Part shown: in pieces, positions 52,075 to 61,346 of the stretch
How positions within the stretch are numbered: position 1 is the stretch's first letter
Layout: every line of letters starts with the position of its first letter
Source of the DNA: Pseudomonas sp. Root562
GTDB lineage: Bacteria > Pseudomonadota > Gammaproteobacteria > Pseudomonadales > Pseudomonadaceae
Direction of reading: 5' to 3'
NCBI RefSeq assembly: GCF_001427125.1
Contig: NZ_LMGK01000023.1
Location: 220 to 64,219, forward strand
Length of the DNA stretch: 64,000 bases
Program-made: the position numbers and the translations under genes
The notes under the pieces: generated by a model
Database searches by the model: none
The model's input: the letters and a program-made list of their open reading frames with translations, nothing else
Told to the model about the DNA's origin: nothing

Positions 52075-52150
52075 TGGCTCCGTGACCAGGACTCGAACCT
52101 GGGACCCAATGATTAACAGTCATTTGCTCTACCGACTGAGCTATCACGGA
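52075..52150 (-). tRNA. tRNA-Asn(GTT)
   Basis: 76 nt: TCCGTGATAGCTCAGTCGG at the 5' end, anticodon GTT in CTGTTAA, T arm GGTTCGAGTCC, encoded CCA. First tRNA of the cluster. Confidence 0.98.
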
Positions 52151-52238
52151 ACTACATATTTCAATTTACAACATTGAAGCTTTACTGCGTTCTCTTCGAC
52201 TCGTTCGCATCGCTGCGTTCGTGTGTCTGAGGCGCGCT

Positions 52239-52266
52239 ATTCTACAATCTTCAGCACCTCTGTCAA
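52239..52266 (-). promoter_or_regulatory. Promoter of the Asn-Pro-Lys-Pro tRNA operon
   Basis: Perfect TTGACA (52261-52266), 16-nt spacer and TAGAAT (52239-52244) on the minus strand, followed by the GC-rich discriminator AGCGCGCC typical of ppGpp/DksA-controlled stable RNA promoters. The rest of the 300-bp gap toward clpB (52267-52398) shows nothing else. Confidence 0.92.
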
Positions 52267-52402
52267 CCCCCTAAATTGCTTTCAAGTTAATGATTTGCAA
52301 CTTATTTTGGATTCCTGCTTGGGGAGCAAAAACCCTGGCGGGTGACTGACTGCGGGGCGCACTTTACAAGCCTTTTCCTTTGAGTTCAACAGCCTAACGA
52401 AA

Positions 52403-52429
52403 AAAAGGCCTCGCAATGCGAGGCCTTTT
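52403..52429 (-). terminator. Terminator of clpB
   Basis: AAAAGGCCTCGC and GCGAGGCCTTTT pair perfectly around a 3-nt loop, with A- and T-rich flanks, 21 bp after the clpB stop. Confidence 0.95.
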
Positions 52430-52450
52430 CATTTTTGCTGCCGCCGAGGA

Positions 52451-55015
52451 TCAGACGAAGACGATTTCGTCGTTTTCCACCACACCGTGGGCTGTGTCGC
52501 CTGGCATGAATCGGCCCGACAGAATCAGCTGTGCCAGCGGGTTCTCGATCCAGCGCTGAATCGCTCGCTTGAGCGGCCGAGCGCCATACACCGGGTCGTA
52601 ACCCACCGCGATGAGCTTATCCATCGCCTCAGGGCTGAGCTCGAGTTTGAGCTCACGTTCAGTCAGACGACTACGCAGACGACCCAACTGGATCTCGGTA
52701 ATGCCGGCGATCTGATCCCGCGCCAACGGTTCGAAGATCACCACTTCGTCGACCCGGTTGATGAACTCAGGCCGGAAGTGCGTGGAAATCGCATCCATTA
52801 CCGCCGCACGCTGTGCTTCACGATCACCGACCAGTTCCTGGATCTGCACCGACCCCAGGTTGGAAGTCATGACGATCACAGTGTTCTTGAAGTCCACCGT
52901 GCGGCCATGGCTATCCGTCAGGCGACCGTCTTCAAGCACTTGCAGCAAGACGTTGAACACATCCGGGTGCGCCTTCTCGACTTCGTCCATGAGGATCACC
53001 GAGTAAGGCTTGCGACGCACCGCCTCGGTCAGATACCCGCCTTCTTCGTAGCCGACATAGCCTGGTGGCGCCCCGATCAAGCGAGCCACGGAATGTTTCT
53101 CCATGAATTCGGACATGTCGATCCGCACCATCGCCTCTTCAGTGTCAAAGAGGAACTCGGCCAGCGCCTTGCACAGCTCGGTTTTACCGACACCGGTAGG
53201 GCCGAGGAACATGAACGAGCCGCTCGGCCGGTTCGGGTCGGACAACCCGGCGCGGGAACGCCGTACCGCGTTGGAAACCGCGACCACCGCTTCGTCCTGG
53301 CCAATCACACGCTGGTGCAACAGGCTTTCCATCTTCATCAGTTTTTCGCGCTCGCCTTCGAGCATCTTCGACACGGGAATACCGGTCCACTTCGAAACAA
53401 CTTCGGCGATCTCTTCTTCAGTCACCTTGCTGCGCAGCAACTGGTTTTCCGCTTTGCCATGCTGGTCGACCATTTGCAGGCTGCGTTCCAGGTCCGGGAT
53501 CACCCCGTACTGCAATTCCGCCATGCGGTTCAGGTCGCCCTTGCGGCGAGCGGTTTCCAGTTCCTGGCGGGACTGTTCGATCTTTTGCTGGATCTGCGCA
53601 GAACCCTGCACCTCGGCTTTTTCCGAATTCCAGATTTCTTCGAGGTCCGAGTACTCGCGCTCATGCCGAGCGATTTCTTCCTGGAGTTTTTCCAGACGTT
53701 TCTTCGCTGCGTCGTCGCTTTCTTTCTTCAGCGCCTGGGATTCCACCTTCAGTTGAATCAGGCGACGCTCGAGTCGGTCCAGCACTTCGGGCTTGGAATC
53801 GATCTCCATGCGGATGCGGCTGGCAGCCTCGTCGATCAGGTCGATGGCCTTGTCCGGCAATTGCCGGTCAGTGATGTAGCGATGACTGAGCTTGGCCGCC
53901 GCGATGATCGCACCGTCGGTGATCGCCACCTTGTGGTGAACCTCGTAGCGCTCTTTCAGGCCACGCAGGATGGCAATGGTGTCCTCTTCGCTCGGTTCGT
54001 CCACCAACACTTTCTGGAAGCGCCGTTCGAGAGCGGCATCCTTCTCTATATATTGGCGGTACTCATTGAGCGTGGTAGCGCCGACGCAATGCAATTCACC
54101 GCGCGCCAGGGCCGGCTTGAGCATGTTGCCTGCATCCATCGAGCCTTCGCCCTTACCGGCGCCAACCATGGTATGCAGCTCGTCGATGAACAGAATGATC
54201 TGTCCTTCCTGCTTCGACAGTTCGTTGAGCAATGCCTTGAGCCGCTCTTCGAACTCACCGCGATATTTGGCACCGGCAATCAACGCCCCCATGTCCAGGG
54301 ACAACAGGCGTTTGCCCTTGAGGCCATCCGGCACTTCACCATTGATGATGCGCTGGGCCAGGCCTTCGGCGATCGCGGTTTTACCCACGCCAGGTTCACC
54401 AATCAGCACCGGGTTGTTTTTGGTGCGGCGTTGCAGCACCTGAATCGTACGGCGGATTTCGTCGTCGCGGCCGATCACCGGATCAAGCTTGCCCTCTTCA
54501 GCACGCTTGGTCAGGTCGACGGTGTATTTGTCCAGCGCCTGACGCGCCTCCTCGTGGTTCGGGTCGTTGACGGCCTCGCCACCGCGCAGGTTGTTGATCG
54601 CGTTTTCCAAAGCCTTTTTGCTCACGCCCTGACCGAGCAACAGCTTGCCGAGCTTGCTGTTTTCGTCCATGGCGGCGAGCAGGACCAGCTCGCTGGAGAT
54701 GAACTGGTCGCCCTTCTGCTGAGCCAGACGGTCAGCCTGGTTGAGCAGACGCGCCAGATCCTGCGACATATTGACGTCGCCGGTCGGGTTCTGGATTTTC
54801 GGCAGTTGGTCGAGCTCTTTGGTCAGCTCTTTACGCAGGCTGTTGACGTCGAAGCCCACCTGCATCAGCAGGGGCTTGATCGAGCCGCCCTGCTGTTCGA
54901 GCAAGGCCTGCATCAAGTGCGCCGGCTCGATGGCCGGATGATCGAGGCCGACGGCCAGGGATTGGGCATCGGACAACGCCAACTGCAATTTGCTGGTTAA
55001 ACGGTCTATACGCAT
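52451..55015 (-). CDS. clpB: ATP-dependent disaggregase ClpB
   Basis: An 854-residue Hsp100 chaperone that, with DnaK, pulls proteins out of aggregates. N-terminal Clp-N repeats (LTSKLQLALSDAQSLAVG), first AAA+ module with Walker A GEPGVGKTA (about 205), a long coiled-coil M domain (about 410-520), and second AAA+ module with Walker A GPTGVGKTE (about 605), pore loop GYVGYEEGG, and sensor/arginine residues. AAGGAAGG precedes the ATG. Single gene from a sigma-32 promoter. Confidence 0.98.
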   Translation of the reverse strand: MRIDRLTSKLQLALSDAQSLAVGLDHPAIEPAHLMQALLEQQGGSIKPLLMQVGFDVNSLRKELTKELDQLPKIQNPTGDVNMSQDLARLLNQADRLAQQKGDQFISSELVLLAAMDENSKLGKLLLGQGVSKKALENAINNLRGGEAVNDPNHEEARQALDKYTVDLTKRAEEGKLDPVIGRDDEIRRTIQVLQRRTKNNPVLIGEPGVGKTAIAEGLAQRIINGEVPDGLKGKRLLSLDMGALIAGAKYRGEFEERLKALLNELSKQEGQIILFIDELHTMVGAGKGEGSMDAGNMLKPALARGELHCVGATTLNEYRQYIEKDAALERRFQKVLVDEPSEEDTIAILRGLKERYEVHHKVAITDGAIIAAAKLSHRYITDRQLPDKAIDLIDEAASRIRMEIDSKPEVLDRLERRLIQLKVESQALKKESDDAAKKRLEKLQEEIARHEREYSDLEEIWNSEKAEVQGSAQIQQKIEQSRQELETARRKGDLNRMAELQYGVIPDLERSLQMVDQHGKAENQLLRSKVTEEEIAEVVSKWTGIPVSKMLEGEREKLMKMESLLHQRVIGQDEAVVAVSNAVRRSRAGLSDPNRPSGSFMFLGPTGVGKTELCKALAEFLFDTEEAMVRIDMSEFMEKHSVARLIGAPPGYVGYEEGGYLTEAVRRKPYSVILMDEVEKAHPDVFNVLLQVLEDGRLTDSHGRTVDFKNTVIVMTSNLGSVQIQELVGDREAQRAAVMDAISTHFRPEFINRVDEVVIFEPLARDQIAGITEIQLGRLRSRLTERELKLELSPEAMDKLIAVGYDPVYGARPLKRAIQRWIENPLAQLILSGRFMPGDTAHGVVENDEIVFV

Positions 55016-55086
55016 GGGTCACCTTCCTTTTGAGCAGGCCGGACCTATAAAACATCCTGAATGAAGAAACCTGCCAGATACCGTTA

Positions 55087-55115
55087 TAGATGCGGTCGAT
55101 TCTGGGAGTTTCAAG
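55087..55115 (-). promoter_or_regulatory. Sigma-32 heat-shock promoter of clpB
   Basis: CTTGAA (55110-55115 on the plus-strand numbering), 14-nt spacer and CCGCATCTA (55087-55095), against the consensus CTTGAAA-N11-16-CCCCATNTA: one mismatch in the -10. It starts transcripts about 65 nt before the clpB ATG. Confidence 0.88.
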
Positions 55116-55145
55116 CATCAATACATTGATGCAGATCAGAGAAGC

Positions 55146-55871
55146 TTAGCGGGCGAGCCAGATCAAGGAGGCGAACCGACCGGTGCGAGGGGCCCGGCGG
55201 TAAGAATAGAAACGCGGGTCGGTCACGGTACAGAAACCGCCACCGTAGACAGCGGTGACGCCGCGAGCAGCCAGGCGCAGACGCGCAAGCCTATAGATGT
55301 CGGCCATGAACTTGCCGGGGTTTTGACTCGGCACGAAGGCTTCAGCCGCCTGCGGCAATTGCTGCACGAAGGTTTCGCGCACTTCCGGGCCGACTTCAAA
55401 GGCTTGCGGGCCAATGGCTGGACCGAGCCAGACCAATACTTCGGCAGGTGGCACCGCCAGACTGTCGAGGGTGGCTTCCAGCACGCCAGCCGCCAACCCG
55501 CGCCAACCGGCATGGGCTGCAGCAACGCGGGTACCGGCACGATCGCAAAACAGCGCAGGCAGGCAATCGGCGGTCATCGCCGCGCAGGCGACGCCCGGCG
55601 TTGAGGTCCAGCTGGCGTCAGCCGTGTCCACCCGGCCCGGATCGGCATGGGCCACGACAATGCCGTGGACCTGCTGCAGCCAGGCCGGTTGAATAGAGAA
55701 ATGATCGGTAAGACGACGGCGATTTTCGGCGACGGCCTCAGGGCTGTCGCCGACGTGATCGCCGAGGTTGAGGCTGTCGAACGGCGCCAGACTGACGCCG
55801 CCCGCACGGGTGGTCACACAGGCTTTGACCCCGGCCGGCGCGGGCCAGTCAGGAATCAGCCAGTCACTCAT
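55146..55871 (-). CDS. pgeF: PgeF/YfiH-family laccase-domain protein (polyphenol oxidase)
   Basis: A 241-residue multicopper-like protein of the YfiH family. Members hydrolyse mis-incorporated peptidoglycan precursors (UDP-MurNAc-Ser) in E. coli and act on purine nucleosides in others; the historical name is polyphenol oxidase. Metal-site motifs: LQQVHGIVV (His), TADCLPALF (Asp-Cys) and AHAGWRGLAAG (His). The ATG at 55871 overlaps the rluD stop by four bases; an upstream in-frame start lies inside rluD. Same order as in E. coli and other Proteobacteria (rluD-pgeF-clpB). Confidence 0.93.
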   Translation of the reverse strand: MSDWLIPDWPAPAGVKACVTTRAGGVSLAPFDSLNLGDHVGDSPEAVAENRRRLTDHFSIQPAWLQQVHGIVVAHADPGRVDTADASWTSTPGVACAAMTADCLPALFCDRAGTRVAAAHAGWRGLAAGVLEATLDSLAVPPAEVLVWLGPAIGPQAFEVGPEVRETFVQQLPQAAEAFVPSQNPGKFMADIYRLARLRLAARGVTAVYGGGFCTVTDPRFYSYRRAPRTGRFASLIWLAR

Positions 55872-56830
55872 CCGATGAACGCCTCGCGGTCTTGCTTGAG
55901 CAGGGTCAGCAACCAGACGAAATCTTCCGGCAGCGGCGACTCCCAACTCATGCGCTCACCGGTCGTCGGGTGATCCAGCTCCAGGAACCGTGCATGCAGT
56001 GCCTGACGCGGGAAGTTTTTCAGCGACTCGACCATGGTCGGGTTGGCTGCCGGCGGAATCCGGAAACGACCGCCGTAGGCAGGATCTCCGACCAACGGGA
56101 AGTTGATGTGGGCCATGTGTACGCGAATCTGGTGCGTACGACCGGTCTCCAGCTTCACCCGCACGTGAGTGTGGGAGCGGAAACGCTCAAGCACGCGGTA
56201 GTGGCTGACGGCCTGCTTGCCCCCCTCCATTACCGCCATGCGCTGGCGCTGCTGGCCGTGGCGACCGATTGGCGCGTTGATCTTGCCGCCAGCCGTTACC
56301 ACACCGATCACGATGCATTCATAGATGCGGCTGACGCTGCGGCTCTGCAACTGTGTAACCAGCTGCGTCTGCGCCTGAATGGTCTTGGCCACCACCATCA
56401 GACCGGTGGTGTCCTTGTCCAGGCGATGCACGATACCGGCGCGGGGCACATTGATGATGTCCGGTACATGGTGCAGCAGGGCGTTGAGCAAGGTGCCGTC
56501 GGCGTGACCGGCAGCCGGATGCACCACCAGGCCCGCAGGCTTGTTGATCACCAGGATTTCGTCGTCTTCGTAGACGATGTCCAGGGCTATGTCTTGAGCG
56601 ACCCATTCGCCCTGAGCTTCCTGCTCGGCAGTGAGTTCAAGAATGGCGCCACCATGAACGATGTCTCGCGGGCGGATAACCGCCCCATCCACAGTCAGGC
56701 GGCCGTCTTTGATCCAGGCGGAAAGGCGCGAGCGCGAGTGCTCAGCGAATAATTGTGCGGCGACTTGATCGAGGCGTTGGCCGCCCAATTCGGACGGCAC
56801 CTCTGCGCGAAGTTCAATTTTATCGGACAT
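55868..56830 (-). CDS. rluD: 23S rRNA pseudouridine(1911/1915/1917) synthase
   Basis: A 320-residue pseudouridine synthase acting on helix 69 of 23S rRNA. An N-terminal S4 RNA-binding domain (RLSAWIKDGRLTVDGAVIRP, about 36-55) precedes the catalytic domain with the aspartate in HRLDKDTTGLMVVAKT (about residue 140). The ATG at 56830 (MSDKIELRAEV) is preferred over one seven codons before it. Divergent from bamD and coupled to pgeF. Confidence 0.97.
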   Translation of the reverse strand: MSDKIELRAEVPSELGGQRLDQVAAQLFAEHSRSRLSAWIKDGRLTVDGAVIRPRDIVHGGAILELTAEQEAQGEWVAQDIALDIVYEDDEILVINKPAGLVVHPAAGHADGTLLNALLHHVPDIINVPRAGIVHRLDKDTTGLMVVAKTIQAQTQLVTQLQSRSVSRIYECIVIGVVTAGGKINAPIGRHGQQRQRMAVMEGGKQAVSHYRVLERFRSHTHVRVKLETGRTHQIRVHMAHINFPLVGDPAYGGRFRIPPAANPTMVESLKNFPRQALHARFLELDHPTTGERMSWESPLPEDFVWLLTLLKQDREAFIG

Positions 56831-56981
56831 GCTCAGACTAGGCGTCGGCACAGCCTTTGGTTTCGGCTGCGCGCTTGTGGTTAAATACGGCGTCTTTTGC
56901 CCCGAGGCTATTCAACGGGGCGCTCATCATAACAGGACGGCCACGCCCAAGACAGCGGCCGTCATAGGGACGCAAGCCGCC

Positions 56982-58004
56982 ATGCAAGTGAAACACCTGC
57001 TGCTGATCGCCATCCTCGCATTGACCGCTGCTTGCTCATCGAAGGAAGTCGTAGACGAAAACCTGAGTGAAGTCGAGTTGTACCAACAGGCTCAAGCCGA
57101 CCTGGACAACAACAGCTACACCAGCGCCACCGCCAAGCTGAAGGCTCTGGAATCGCGTTATCCGTTCGGTCGTTATGCCGATCAGGCTCAACTCGAGCTC
57201 ATCTACGCCAACTACAAGAACGCGGAACCCGAGGCTGCAAAAGCCGCTGCGGAGCGTTTCATTCGTCTGCATCCGCAGCACCCGAATGTCGATTACGCTT
57301 ATTACCTCAAGGGCCTGACTTCTTTCGACCAGGACGTTGGTCTGCTGTCGCGCTTCCTGCCGCTGGACATGACCAAGCGTGACCCGGGTGCCGCGCGCGA
57401 CTCCTACAACGAGTTCGCCCAGCTGACCAGCCGCTTCCCGAACAGCCGCTACTCGCCTGACGCCAAGCAGCGCATGATCTACCTGCGCAACCTGCTGGCA
57501 GCCTACGAAATCCACGTTGCCGACTATTACCTGACCCGTCAGGCCTATGTCGCTGCGGCAAACCGTGGGCGCTATGTGGTGGAAAACTTCCAGGAAACCC
57601 CATCGGTCGCCGACGGCCTGGCGGTGATGACCGAGGCCTACCAGCGTCTGCATCTCGACGAACTGGCCGCCACCAGCCTTGAAACCCTGAAACTCAACTA
57701 CCCGAACCACCCATCGTTGGTGGACGGTCAGTTCGTACCGTCGGTTGACGAAGCCGACAACCGTTCGTGGCTGAGCAAGGCCACCCTGGGCCTGATCGAA
57801 TCCCGTCCGCCGCTGCCGCCGGGAGAAACCCGCGCCAACCAGGACGTGCAGAAGCAGTTCCAGGACGCGAAGGACGCCATTCCGAACGAACTCAAGCCTA
57901 AAGACGCAGATGGCGAAGTGATCGAGGAAGAGGAACACGAAGCTGAAGGCAACAACGAAGACCGTTCGTGGTTCAGCTACATGACCTTCGGCGTGTTCGA
58001 CTGA
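56982..58004 (+). CDS. bamD: Outer membrane assembly lipoprotein BamD
   Basis: A 340-residue essential lipoprotein of the BAM complex. The lipobox ends at Cys18 (ALTAAC). Five TPR motifs follow (YQQAQADLDNNSYTSATAKL, QLELIYANYKNAEPEAAKAA), with the conserved LESRYPFGRYADQAQLELIY segment. The C-terminus (about residues 290-340) is a long acidic tail (DGEVIEEEEHEAEGNNED), a feature of pseudomonads. The frame is open further upstream, but 56982 gives the signal peptide. Divergent from rluD. Confidence 0.97.
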   Translation: MQVKHLLLIAILALTAACSSKEVVDENLSEVELYQQAQADLDNNSYTSATAKLKALESRYPFGRYADQAQLELIYANYKNAEPEAAKAAAERFIRLHPQHPNVDYAYYLKGLTSFDQDVGLLSRFLPLDMTKRDPGAARDSYNEFAQLTSRFPNSRYSPDAKQRMIYLRNLLAAYEIHVADYYLTRQAYVAAANRGRYVVENFQETPSVADGLAVMTEAYQRLHLDELAATSLETLKLNYPNHPSLVDGQFVPSVDEADNRSWLSKATLGLIESRPPLPPGETRANQDVQKQFQDAKDAIPNELKPKDADGEVIEEEEHEAEGNNEDRSWFSYMTFGVFD

Positions 58005-58019
58005 CACGACCGGCGGTAC

Positions 58020-58049
58020 AAAAGGGAGACGCTTGAGTCTCCCTTTTTT
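58020..58049 (+). terminator. Terminator of bamD
   Basis: AAAAGGGAGAC, loop GCTTGA, GTCTCCCTTTTTT: perfect stem plus T-run 15 bp after the stop. Confidence 0.95.
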
Positions 58050-58140
58050 ATTGGGTTTTTTTTGTGGTTGGCGAATGCGCTGTGCGCCTGTCATGTCCCC
58101 GGCTAAACTGCCTGTTCATCAGCCAATAAAGCAGCTCATC

Positions 58141-58374
58141 ATGCTTCGTATACTCTTCTGGATCGCCGTGATTGCCGCCGCGGTGTGGTTCTGGCGCAAG
58201 TACAAGGGCCAGGCCTCCTCTCCCAAATCCAATGCCGAGCTGGAAGCAGCGCCAATGGTCCGTTGTGCTCATTGCGGTGTGCACCTGCCACGCGATCGCG
58301 CACTGAACCTTCAACAACAGTGGTATTGCAGCCAGGCTCATCTTGAGCAAGGCCCCGGTTCCAGTGATCGCTGA
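58141..58374 (+). CDS. PP0621-family small zinc-finger-like membrane protein
   Basis: A 77-residue protein: one N-terminal membrane helix (LRILFWIAVIAAAVWFWRKY), a short linker and a metal-site-like C-terminal part CAHCGVHLPRDR...WYCSQAH with CxxC plus a Cys-x-x-x-His. It resembles the PP0621 family placed just before pilS in Pseudomonas. Function unknown. Its last 32 bases overlap the pilS start. Confidence 0.82.
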   Translation: MLRILFWIAVIAAAVWFWRKYKGQASSPKSNAELEAAPMVRCAHCGVHLPRDRALNLQQQWYCSQAHLEQGPGSSDR

Positions 58375-59953
58375 GGCATCCAGTCACAGCGACAAGCAGG
58401 CCCAGCGCCTGCTGCGCCTCTATCATCTCTACCGTTTAAGCGTCGGCATCATCCTGGTGCTGCTGATCTCCAGCAACATGGATAATCGGTTGCTGACGTC
58501 AGCCAACGACGATTTACTGCGCATTGGCAGTTGGTTGTACCTGGTGCTGAATATTGTGCTGGTGGTCTTCTTCGAGAACACCCGTCGACCGGCACAACTG
58601 TTCAGCCTGGCACTGCTCGATATCTTTCTGCTGTGCGGCCTGTTCTACGCCGGCGGCGGTGTGGCGAGCGCCATCGGCAACTTGCTGATCGTCTCAGTGG
58701 CCATCAGCAATACCTTGTTGCGAAGGCGCATCGGCCTGTTGATTGCCGCCCTCGCAGCGATCGGCATCGTCGGTTCAAGCTTGCTGTTGAATTTCAGCCA
58801 TCGCGCCAGTCCCAACGACTATTTGCAAGTCAGTACCCTCGGCGCCCTGTGTTTTGCCGCAGCGTTGCTGGTACAGGGCCTGGCCCGACGCCTGGAAGTC
58901 AGCGAAACGCTGGTGGAGCAGAAGGCCAGCGAAGTCATCGGCCTCGAAGCACTCAATGCGCTGATCCTGCAACGCATGCGCACCGGCATCCTGGTGCTCG
59001 ACGATCAGCGCCGAGTGCAATTGGCCAATCACGGCGCCTTGACCCTGCTGGGTTGTGATCGCCTTGAAGGCCGACTGATCGACGAGCTCCTACCGTCGCT
59101 CGTCGAGCGTCTGCACCTGTGGCTCAACAACCCGACGCTGCGCCCCCAGAGCCTTAAAATCGCCAGCAGCGGCATGGAGCTGCAACCCAGCTTCATCGCC
59201 CTGGACCCGAGCCCACAACACCAGACCCTGGTTTTTCTCGAAGATATCGCGCAAATCGCCCAACAAGCCCAACAAATGAAACTCGCCGCCCTTGGCCGCC
59301 TGACCGCCGGTATCGCCCATGAAATACGCAATCCGCTGGGCGCCATCAGTCACGCCGCACAGCTATTGCGAGAATCAGAGGAACTGAACAGCGCCGATCA
59401 ACGTCTGACGCAGATTATTCAAGACCACTCTCAACGAATGAATCGGGTAATCGAAAACGTCCTGCAAATGTCCCGCCGCCAACAAACCGTGGCGCAGCGC
59501 CTCGACCTGAAGCCGTGGCTGCAACAGTTCGTCACTGAAATTCGCGAGGCCGCGACCGAGCGTCAACAGATACACCTGAACATCGGCCCCGGCGACTTCA
59601 AGACGTTGATGGACCCGGACCAATTGCACCAGATCATCGACAACCTGATACGCAACGCCTGGCGCCACAGCGCGCAAAACCACGACCTGGCGCAAGTCTG
59701 GCTTGAATTGTTCATTGATCCCGACAGCCAGTTGCCGATCCTCGAAGTGCTCGATGACGGGGCCGGTGTGACGCCGGACCATCAGGCGCAACTGTTCGAA
59801 CCGTTTTTCACCACCAGCCACCAGGGCACCGGCCTTGGGCTGTATCTGTCCCGTGAGTTGTGCGAAAGCAACCAGGCACGCCTAGACTTCAAACCACGCC
59901 AAGGCGGCGGCTGCTTTCGCATCACCTTTGCTCACGGACGGAAACAAAGTTGA
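58343..59953 (+). CDS. pilS: PilS, sensor histidine kinase for type IV pilin expression
   Basis: A 536-residue inner-membrane kinase that senses pilin level in the membrane and phosphorylates PilR. About six helices occupy residues 30-190, a PAS domain 195-310 (RTGILVLDDQRRVQLANHGA), the phosphoacceptor is His326 (AGIAHEIRNPLGAISH), and the ATPase domain has NLIRNAWRHS, DDGAGVTP and GTGLGLYLSREL. The start is uncertain: TTG at 58343 overlaps the preceding gene, while a GTG eight codons or so later is an alternative. Two bases before pilR. Confidence 0.95.
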   Translation: MSKAPVPVIAEASSHSDKQAQRLLRLYHLYRLSVGIILVLLISSNMDNRLLTSANDDLLRIGSWLYLVLNIVLVVFFENTRRPAQLFSLALLDIFLLCGLFYAGGGVASAIGNLLIVSVAISNTLLRRRIGLLIAALAAIGIVGSSLLLNFSHRASPNDYLQVSTLGALCFAAALLVQGLARRLEVSETLVEQKASEVIGLEALNALILQRMRTGILVLDDQRRVQLANHGALTLLGCDRLEGRLIDELLPSLVERLHLWLNNPTLRPQSLKIASSGMELQPSFIALDPSPQHQTLVFLEDIAQIAQQAQQMKLAALGRLTAGIAHEIRNPLGAISHAAQLLRESEELNSADQRLTQIIQDHSQRMNRVIENVLQMSRRQQTVAQRLDLKPWLQQFVTEIREAATERQQIHLNIGPGDFKTLMDPDQLHQIIDNLIRNAWRHSAQNHDLAQVWLELFIDPDSQLPILEVLDDGAGVTPDHQAQLFEPFFTTSHQGTGLGLYLSRELCESNQARLDFKPRQGGGCFRITFAHGRKQS

Positions 59954-59955
59954 AT

Positions 59956-61287
59956 ATGAGCCCACGGCAAAAAGTCCTGATCGTCGACGACGAACCGGAC
60001 ATCCGCGAACTCCTGGAAATCACCCTGGGACGGATGAAACTCGATACCTACAGTGCGCGTAACGCGAGCGAGGCCCTGGCTCTGCTCAAGCGTGAAACAT
60101 TCGATCTGTGCCTGACCGACATGCGCCTGCCCGATGGCACCGGCCTGGAGCTGGTGCAGCACATCCAGCAACGTTATCCACAGATCCCGGTGGCCATGAT
60201 CACGGCGTATGGCAACGTTGATACGGCAATCAACGCGCTCAAGGCCGGCGCTTTCGACTTTCTGACCAAACCGGTGGATCTCAACCGCTTGCGGGAACTG
60301 GTCAACAGCGCCCTGCTCCTGCCCTCTCCTGGCGTCGCCATCGACCGACGGTTGTTGGGCGATTCGTTGCCCATGCGCAACTTGCGCAAGCAGATCGACA
60401 AATTGGCGCGCAGCCAGGCTCCGGTGTACATCAGCGGCGAATCCGGTAGCGGCAAGGAGTTGGTGGCGCGGCTGATCCATGACCGTGGCCCACGTGCCAA
60501 CCAACCCTTTATCCCGGTCAATTGCGGAGCGATCCCGTCGGAACTGATGGAAAGCGAGTTTTTCGGGCATCGCAAAGGCAGCTTCAGCGGCGCCATCGAA
60601 GACAAGCCCGGCCTGTTCCAGGCTGCGCATGGCGGCACGCTGTTTCTCGACGAGGTGGCTGACCTGCCGCTGCCAATGCAGGTCAAACTGCTGCGGGCGA
60701 TCCAGGAAAAAGCCGTACGCAGCGTCGGCGGCCAGCAGGAAGAGGTGGTCGATGTGCGCATTCTTTGCGCCACGCATAAAGACCTTGGTGGCGAAGTCGC
60801 CGCGGAACGCTTTCGCCAGGACCTCTACTACCGTTTGAACGTGATCGAGCTACGAGTGCCGCCCCTGCGCGAACGCCGTGACGACATCGAGCCATTGGCC
60901 AGCCACGTACTCAAACGGTTGGCAGCCGATACGGGTCAAGCGCCGGCAAAACTGCACCCGCAAGCACTCGACGCACTGAAAAATTACCGTTTCCCCGGTA
61001 ATGTGCGGGAACTGGAAAACATGCTCGAACGAGCGCACACCCTCTGCGAAAACAAACAGATCGAGGCCGGCGACCTGCGATTGGCCGAGGGTAATTGCAC
61101 GCCTGAGGGCGGGGTGCCGGATCTGACGCAAATCGACAATCTGGAAATGTATCTGGAAAACGTCGAGCGCCAGCTGATTCTTCAGGCACTGGAAGAAACC
61201 CGCTGGAACCGCACGGCGGCGGCTCAGCGGTTGAATCTTTCATTCAGGTCGATGCGTTACAGGCTGAAAAAATTAGGGTTGGATTGA
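59956..61287 (+). CDS. pilR: PilR, NtrC-family response regulator of pilA
   Basis: A 443-residue sigma-54 activator. Receiver domain with Asp55 (LCLTDMRLPD), AAA+ domain with Walker A GESGSGKEL, Walker B GGTLFLDEVADL, and a C-terminal Fis-type helix-turn-helix (RTAAAQRLNLSFRSMRYRLK). The sigma-54 loop reads GSFSGA instead of GAFTGA; P. aeruginosa PilR has GSFTGA as I recall, so the Thr-to-Ser change is peculiar here. Expected target: the sigma-54 promoter of pilA at 38758-38773. Confidence 0.96.
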   Translation: MSPRQKVLIVDDEPDIRELLEITLGRMKLDTYSARNASEALALLKRETFDLCLTDMRLPDGTGLELVQHIQQRYPQIPVAMITAYGNVDTAINALKAGAFDFLTKPVDLNRLRELVNSALLLPSPGVAIDRRLLGDSLPMRNLRKQIDKLARSQAPVYISGESGSGKELVARLIHDRGPRANQPFIPVNCGAIPSELMESEFFGHRKGSFSGAIEDKPGLFQAAHGGTLFLDEVADLPLPMQVKLLRAIQEKAVRSVGGQQEEVVDVRILCATHKDLGGEVAAERFRQDLYYRLNVIELRVPPLRERRDDIEPLASHVLKRLAADTGQAPAKLHPQALDALKNYRFPGNVRELENMLERAHTLCENKQIEAGDLRLAEGNCTPEGGVPDLTQIDNLEMYLENVERQLILQALEETRWNRTAAAQRLNLSFRSMRYRLKKLGLD

Positions 61288-61293
61288 GGGCCC

Positions 61294-61317
61294 CCATCGC
61301 GGGCAAGCCCGCGATGG
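61294..61317. repeat. Single REP hairpin after pilR
   Basis: CCATCGCGGGC-AA-GCCCGCGATGG: a perfect 11-bp palindrome with the REP core GCGGGCAAGCCCGC, 6 bp beyond the pilR stop. It may serve as a transcription end between the convergent pilR and thiO genes. Confidence 0.85.
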
Positions 61318-61346
61318 CAATCTGACAAGCAACTAATTCCTGACGG

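Noticed and set aside
52487..55000. 837-codon open frame opposite clpB
   Set aside because: Antisense shadow with Phe/His/Arg-rich unlikely protein; ClpB is complete.
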